Under the pieces are notes generated by a model, which was not told the origin of the DNA, did not search any database, and saw nothing but the letters and a program-made list of their open reading frames with translations. 64,000 nt of DNA from Sipunculus nudus (Eukaryota; Annelida; Sipuncula; Golfingiida; Sipunculidae), in NCBI GenBank assembly GCA_026874595.1, contig CM049317.1, positions 65,220,618 through 65,284,617 on the forward strand, written 5' to 3'. Both the position numbers and the translations under genes were made by a program. This document shows, piece after piece, positions 58,061 to 64,000 of the stretch; position 1 is the first letter of the stretch, and every line of letters starts with the position of its first letter.

Positions 58061-60869
58061 TGCGTTAATTTGCTGAAAGACAATGCAACGAACAAAGGCT
58101 GAAGTGGTTTGTATGATAAATGCTTCCATCGAAGTATATTTAACGTATCTGGTAGGTGTATACTGCCTCTTTAACAGGGCGTGACTTATTAGCAGGCCAC
58201 CCGTGTCTCGCTAACACCTGCAACTTATAGCCTGAGACCATATGCACTGCACAGTGCGGTGCTGAGGAAATTTTATTGAGTGGCTAAATCAGATTGTTGC
58301 AACTGGTGAACCGACAACAAAAGAACCAGAATTCACTAGGACATGGCTTCCTAGGACTTGTCACCGTAATGTTTAATCGTTAAAGTCCCATGCTTCATTG
58401 GCATAGGCCCGGTGTCGGTAAACACACGCATTGATTCCCGGACAACCCCGCCTCACACGTAACCAGATGATCGACCGATTTCCCGCCTTTTTGACCTGAC
58501 CCACAATCCTTTGCGGCTTAGTGGCTGGGATGTGGAAACCCTTACTCGGTGCCTATAAGAACTGCTGCTTAAGAAAGTGGATGACTTAATTACGTGTGAG
58601 GAAAATGAAGCTGATCATCAGACGGGGCTGATAAATGTTTCACTTTTTTTAATGCTCAGGCCCTATAATAGATCCGGGGGCCATCTTTTTTTTAACGGAA
58701 TCACTGATATCTCCGGGGTTTGAAGTTTCTTCACCTCCAATCATCAGGACCGTTAATGAGGGGACCAAAAGGAGGAAACAGATTCTTACTTCAAAGATAT
58801 GGTTGGTATGAAGAGCTACATTAAAGTCATCATGTGATACTGGGCTGCTTTTAAGATCTAGATTTGTCTCCACATAACATTATCGAAAAAATATAGAAAA
58901 ATCTCATGCTAAATTCGGAAAAATTCCATACCTTTAGCGTTTTGCACCGTTCTCACACTAAATTTGCTAGAGTAATGTTGAAAATCTACTGGCGACCATT
59001 TCATAGTTGTTCATTTGAGCCAGGACTGCCTACCCACCCTATTTTAAGTCCTTTATCGGCCCCGCCCCATTTGTTGTCAGACTAACTGTATCACGTGTTT
59101 CTGTTGTTGTAGTACAACGATAAAAAATCACTCCAACATTGATTATAATTGATTATAATGTATATCATGTACAAAATGCGTGTGGGGTATGTAAAAAATA
59201 TAAAAAAAAAAATATTATATCAATACCGCAAAATGTAATCTGGAACATTAGAAGACCGGGGTTTCATAAACATAACTGCCGATAAATTATGCCTATAAAG
59301 TTTAGACCTCGAATATTATCAGTAATATCAAACATATCTTCATGGTATTTTATAATGCTGAACCATGTTTATAATAATCGAAGGTTGCAGTCACAGAATA
59401 TATGAAAATGACAAATATAAACATCTACATTTACAAATAATTCCAGTTAAACAATTACTCTTAGTGCCACTAAGTAAGATGCATTTTGTTACAGAGGTGG
59501 CCGGTTTCAGCAGACTTTTAACAGCAAATTTGAATAATATCAAGTTAGATATGATTATCCAACCTTTAAAATTTCCCTGAAACAAAAATTAATTATGATA
59601 ATAATGTCAATTAAAGCACATCAACTGAATCTCGCCTCCAGACTTGTCATTATCTTAACCGGAAAATCAATTTTCTTCGTGTTTTATTTAATTTCACATT
59701 ACGGTATCAGTTTGACATTTGGACGAGTGCATATAGGAGAGAGTAGCCCTGGATGATTGGCTTTGTTCCAGCATTCTGGTAAATATTTATGAGGGCGATT
59801 TGCATAAACATTTTGGAAGTTTTACTTGTCTTCTTTCATGTTTAGAAAGTTCAGAGAGATTACTACAATATAAATATAAAATAACTGCGCTACATGAAAG
59901 GTTAATGAGTATAATTAATACAAAATCAATATATTTAGGGTTTCAGCCTGTAAATTGGCAACATTTTCATTCTATTTTAATGTTTATATAACCGTTCATC
60001 GGAGCAAAGTAACTACGTTTCTTTCTTAAATAGAAATTATTGAAGTTATATAAAGCCGAACAGTTTAATGGGATTCAATCTCAGATCGCTCTCTTCACGA
60101 GCTTACTTACTTAAGCCATTCACCAACTGTCAATATCAGTTTACAGTGATTATAATGCCATTTTTCACAAATGTGGCCACGTTAAACATTCAATGCCAAG
60201 ACAGCGATAAACGTAACGAGCAATAGAGTGTATTGAATAAGCCTATCTTTAGTATTCTAATTATAATTAGTTCTTATTTAATCTGTTCAGCAGCTAACCG
60301 GATTAGTTAGTCTGCTCTCGAAACTAATTCGCTTCCAAATTGAAACCTCATGGGGAATGTTATAAAACAGTAGAGAAAACACGGAATGGAAAGATTAGAT
60401 TGAAGACCACAGTAGACTAAGTCTACAGAGTGCTATAACCTAATAATCGACCAACCACAAAACATATAAAACCTCAAGAGATTGCTAAAAACGGCATCCA
60501 GCACAACAAGAAAAAGGTCAAAGATTAGCGTGTCAAAGAAATAATTTGGTCCCGTGCAGAATGTACCCTGAAATAGTGGTCCTCCTTTAATAAGGGCAGT
60601 TTTTATCGTGTTCATTCTGGTTGTGGAATCCCCGAACGACTGTTAAGCTTGATCAGCAAGTGATCTATAAACTAATTATGTCATTGATAAGCAATTAAAC
60701 CAGTAGGATGAATCGTAAGGGGCAAACCTACCTCCCTCGGTGGTAAAAGAAGGTTAAATTAATTTTTACACAAGTAAAGCAGTAAATCAGCAGTCCTCTT
60801 CATACCCAGCCAGCGGAAATGACCGACAGACACGAGCGTAGCAAAGCTAATAGACTTCCACTCGGAGCT
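58061..60869. other. No gene recognised; balanced block at 58100-58560
   Basis: 58100-58560 has balanced composition and no repeat; from 58900 on the DNA is AT-rich. A minus-strand frame at 58649-58873 contains a GAAGTAAGAAT donor-like site but no recognised product. Confidence 0.3.
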
Positions 60870-61004
60870 ATAGTTAAACCTTTATAATTAGACCACCCAC
60901 TGGTCAAAAATGATTTTAATACACAAGTGGTCAAATTAGATAGGTATTGTAAGTAGTGGAAGGTGGTCTTCCTAGACAGGTGGTCTTTCAGATAGGTTCA
61001 ACTG
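60870..61004. mobile_element. Small AGTTAAACC...GGTTCAACTG MITE (pogo-like)
   Basis: The left end TAGTTAAACCTTTATAATTA followed by GACCACC is matched by the inverted right end (CAGTTGAACCTATCTGAAAG then ACCACC when reverse complemented). The interior repeats GTGGTC several times. Termini are related to the element at 22104. Confidence 0.6.
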
Positions 61005-61777
61005 TCTTATTTTTTCTCGTCATTGATAGGTCATGTTGTCTGTTAGTCACTTTACTAAAGTTTCCATGTATTCTGGTGTTCGAACAATGAAGGCGCCTCT
61101 GCTCTAGAGCATACCTGTGTGCCTATACATATATACTATGTGCTTACGTGGCACTCAGAAATGTTTGATCAGGATGGCGATCAAGAAATGTTGCTGAGGT
61201 ATGCTGTCTCTGAGAGCTTATAGCTTCTAGTTATGTGTTAGTTTGGTCTGAAGATGAAACTTGAAGGAATGTTTTGAATCACGTTAATGGTTATGAGTTC
61301 GAATCCGACGTGTATACGGTCTTAAAAGATATAAGGAATATAAAAAAAGACCTGTCCTAGCAGCATTTATCCACATTCGTCCACATCCTGTCTCAAGTTA
61401 TTGCCATATAACCCGCACCCTCCACCCAGAGGTCGTATTTTCTCAAAATGAAGTTGAGTTAGACAGCCGGGAATACTTGTCTTAACTGTCAAACTTCAAA
61501 ATCAAAATATGTCACAATTCAAGAAAAAATAATCTATTAATATTACACTTGTACATGCTTGCCAAATATTATTTTTTCCTTGAAGTCCTTACCATAAATA
61601 ATATGTTCATGTAAATTTGCCTCAAAGTAATTATATTCCGACATCTTTTAAAAGACTGCATTATCGGCTCTGTAGAAAATGTATATCTGCGCCATTGGTT
61701 AATTAAGAAGCATCAGTGCATTTTGAGGAAATGAATACTTTATTCACAATCCCAAACCAACAGATTCGTCATCTATT
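61005..61777. other. Unassigned; B-box-like fragment at 61290-61304
   Basis: TTATGAGTTCGAATCCGACG contains a good Pol III B box (GAGTTCGAATCC). No clear A box lies 30-60 bases upstream, so only a decayed tRNA-SINE remnant is likely. Confidence 0.3.
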
Positions 61778-62215
61778 AAACTCGATTCTACACATTGTGA
61801 TAAACTCGATTCTACACATTGCGATAAACTCGATTCTACACATTGTGAAAAACTCGATTCTACACAGTAATCTACTTGATTCTACACATTGTGATAAACT
61901 CGATTCTACACATTGTGATAAACTCGATTCTACACATTGTGATAAACTCGATTCTACACATTGTGATAAACTTGATTCTACACATTGTGATAAACTTGAT
62001 TCTACACATTGCGAAGAAAAACTCGATTCAACACATAGTGATAAACTCGATTCTACACAGTAATCTACTTGATTCTACACATTGTGATAAACTCGATTCT
62101 ACACATTGTGATAAACTCGATTCTACACATTGTGATAAACTTGATTCTACACATTGCGAAGAAAAACTAGATTCTACACATAGTGATAAACTCGATTCCA
62201 CACATTGTGATCAAC
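61778..62215 (+). repeat. 24-bp minisatellite, about 18 units
   Basis: The unit AAACTCGATTCTACACATTG + TGAT repeats about 18 times. Variants with CTTGAT, GCGAAG and CATAGTGAT recur in the same order. Because 24 is a multiple of three, two plus-strand frames stay open, reading as LDSTHCDK or INSILHIV octapeptides. A block starting TAATCTACTTGAT occurs at 61868 and again at 62061 (193 bp apart) with the same order of variants. Confidence 0.95.
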
Positions 62216-62411
62216 TTAGATTTTTTTTTCTTTCAAATTATTTTTTAAAGATACTGATTTACCATTAAAAATTAATAAAAACATTATTGATTCAGTTACA
62301 CTGCATTCATATCAATTTATTCTATTAATGGGTTGGTTTAAAATGAAGGGGTCTCAGCTTAGCCTGCTTCCTCAAAGTTTAAGACATTACATTAACAGAA
62401 CACACTGTAAT

Positions 62412-62413
<2 letters not shown>
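62216..62413. other. Short unassigned gap
   Basis: AT-rich sequence; nothing recognised. Confidence 0.3.

Positions 62414-62474
<61 letters not shown>
62414..62474. repeat. (TA)n microsatellite
   Basis: About 30 TA units, the longest pure TA tract in the window. Confidence 0.97.
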
Positions 62475-62475
<1 letters not shown>

Positions 62476-63330
62476 GCTGTAAACGGAGGCACACGACATA
62501 ATCTTAAAGCAGACATGTTTCCGCTTGGCTTATTCCATGCTACATCTGATAGGGAGGTCCGACAAGTTACGGCGAATCCTTCTCATTGAGTACACGGAAT
62601 AATCAATGATCCCTGCTTGTCGACTGTCTCTCCAAAGTAATCACAGACAACCCTGGCTGATCGGGATGACCTTTACCAATCTCAAGTCTGTGTAATGACC
62701 TTCCTTAATTCACAGTACCAATGAAGCTCGGTCTTTTATACCCATTGTCCTGAAGTCATGTTTACACCTGCTCTCCTCTATTTATGTCTGTACAGGAGAT
62801 CTGAATAGGGCCGTTTTTGTTGCGAATTCCACTGTTTTCTCGGCTTTCTGGTTTAGATAATGTTCCTATTAGAGTTAAATGATACAGAATATGGCGGACT
62901 GCAATAACCATGATTCAGCTGATGACTCAGGAGTCAGCCTCTAATCCAATGTCAAAGGAGGTGAAAAACTTGCAACCATTTCCGTAATCTCAGAGTTAAT
63001 GAGGCATAAGCGCTGTGATATCATCTCCTCTGACTGATTTCAATGAGCTCAATTGAAGTCTTTTTGATCGAAGGAAGCACACAGATTTATCTCAATTCGC
63101 TGGGAAAAGCCGTTGATTTTTAAACTGCGCGTTACCATAACGACGGATTGTGACAGTTGATTCGTCATAATCAAGCCCATGCCCGCAGACGCCGTCCGGA
63201 AAATCACTCCTGAAACCAACTTAAACAGACTTACAGCTCTCCGAACATGGAGGCTAAATATAGACCGTATTATGTAAATCGGTCTATTTATGGCTACCTA
63301 ACTCAGTCACGTTTCTAATGATGACTGGCT
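62475..63330. promoter_or_regulatory. Balanced motif-rich block, candidate enhancer-like DNA
   Basis: About 850 bases of balanced composition with no repeat and no coding frame. GATGACTCAGGAGTCAGCC (62920) contains an AP-1/Maf-type TGACTCA next to an inverted TGACTCC half. GTTAATGAGG, TTTATGGC, CTATTTATGG and TAATCCAATG are homeobox/MADS-type cores. Candidate only; conservation or accessibility data would decide. Confidence 0.3.
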
Positions 63331-64000
63331 TATCAATTAGTGACGTCTACATTTTTGTGTTAATGCTCCGAAATATTCATTATACTATATAAAGACATTT
63401 TTTTATAGAATTAAACGACGTGCTTTATTATCGCACATTTGGCTTGCCAATGCCCATGTACATGAAATGGTTACCTAAATACGGCTTTATATTAAGTATC
63501 AATTTTTGTGTTCTGAAAGCAAATGACCGATTTTTGCTTCTTTTCTTCCGGTTTTCGCCTCTCATTCTTTCCCTAGAATCCAAAGTCGTGAGATGTTTCC
63601 CGTGTAATAACTATACACCCCGAGGTGTATCTGGTTTAGACGAAACTTGTCTGGCAAAGCTATTTTTTTAAAAAATACAGTCTAGCTACAGCCAGTCAGG
63701 CGTGAAAGGGATATTATAATTTGGCAAAATAGATAATAAAATCCCTCATTCAATATTTTACCACTTCATTGACAATTTCCTATGATTGTGCTCATCTTTA
63801 AAAAGTCGTGAATATACTTCATTCTGTAATCATTTAAACAATAATGTATTTTTTATCGTGTACAAAGAAACAGACACGCACAAGTGCACGTTTCCATTGT
63901 CGGCTTGCATTTGCTATTGAAACCCTTATATGGAGTACCTGAAACGGGATACTTTTTTATATCCCCATGATTCTCTTGCATACCCGGGAAACTTTAGATA
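63331..64000. other. No gene recognised
   Basis: AT-rich DNA to the window end. The 83-codon frame at 63420-63671 has no recognised domain. Confidence 0.35.

Noticed and set aside
61290-61304. tRNA gene
   Set aside because: Only a B box is visible; no A box or cloverleaf at the right spacing.
61716-62268. Open frames of 115 and 130 codons
   Set aside because: They follow from a 24-bp repeat whose length is a multiple of three; two frames are equally open.

Overview
This is a 64 kb piece of animal nuclear DNA, most likely from a mollusc or related lophotrochozoan. It is AT-rich, has no operon-like organisation and no open frame over 200 codons, and carries many (TA)n microsatellites and several diverged interspersed repeats. 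These include blocks that combine tandem core modules with a GGAC/GTCC tetranucleotide tract and the palindromic GGTGGCGCCACC module, a style I associate with molluscan repeats. The species cannot be read from the sequence alone.

I recognise no protein-coding gene, rRNA or functional tRNA. The longest open frames fall in repeats or lack recognisable domains. A few short frames look exon-like and are listed at low confidence. The window is therefore best read as an intergenic region (gene desert) or a very large intron, made of three layers: (i) simple repeats; (ii) transposon-derived repeats, mostly non-autonomous; (iii) stretches of apparently single-copy, more balanced composition that could hold regulatory DNA (about 20.45-21.26, 30.66-31.12, 33.0-33.44, 44.69-44.9, 51.2-52.6, 55.62-55.87, 58.1-58.56 and 62.5-63.33 kb).

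Layout. 0-13 kb: a GGATCC/AACAAAC repeat, TA microsatellites, a degenerate TATC tract, tandem repeats of 30, about 136 and about 200 bp, and two copies of a three-module repeat. 13-23 kb: microsatellites, a GTA-rich tract, a CpG-containing balanced block, a CAGTAAAACC MITE. 23-25.4 kb: a 2.1 kb composite repeat. 27-35 kb: a second copy of an element first seen at 4.6 kb, AT-rich blocks, a perfect 17-bp hairpin, and a TIR element sitting inside a TA microsatellite. 37-44 kb: four more repeat blocks, including an inverted copy of the 23-25 kb composite. 47.5-49.1 kb: a TTCGCGA repeat array, then a complete 431-bp miniature LTR retroelement. 51-52 kb: a cluster of eight ATCGAT sites. 56.5-58.1 kb: a diverged tandem segmental duplication. 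61.8-62.2 kb: a 24-bp minisatellite with a duplicated higher-order block.

The most notable object is the minus-strand miniature LTR element at 48617-49047. It has two 156-bp LTRs with TG...CA ends, an 18/18 match to a tRNA-Pro primer binding site, a polypurine tract and a 4-bp target duplication (GTTT). Each LTR also carries a tRNA-like A box/B box pair followed by a T-run, so it joins an LTR retrotransposon skeleton to a SINE-like Pol III promoter. All repeat boundaries were set by eye.
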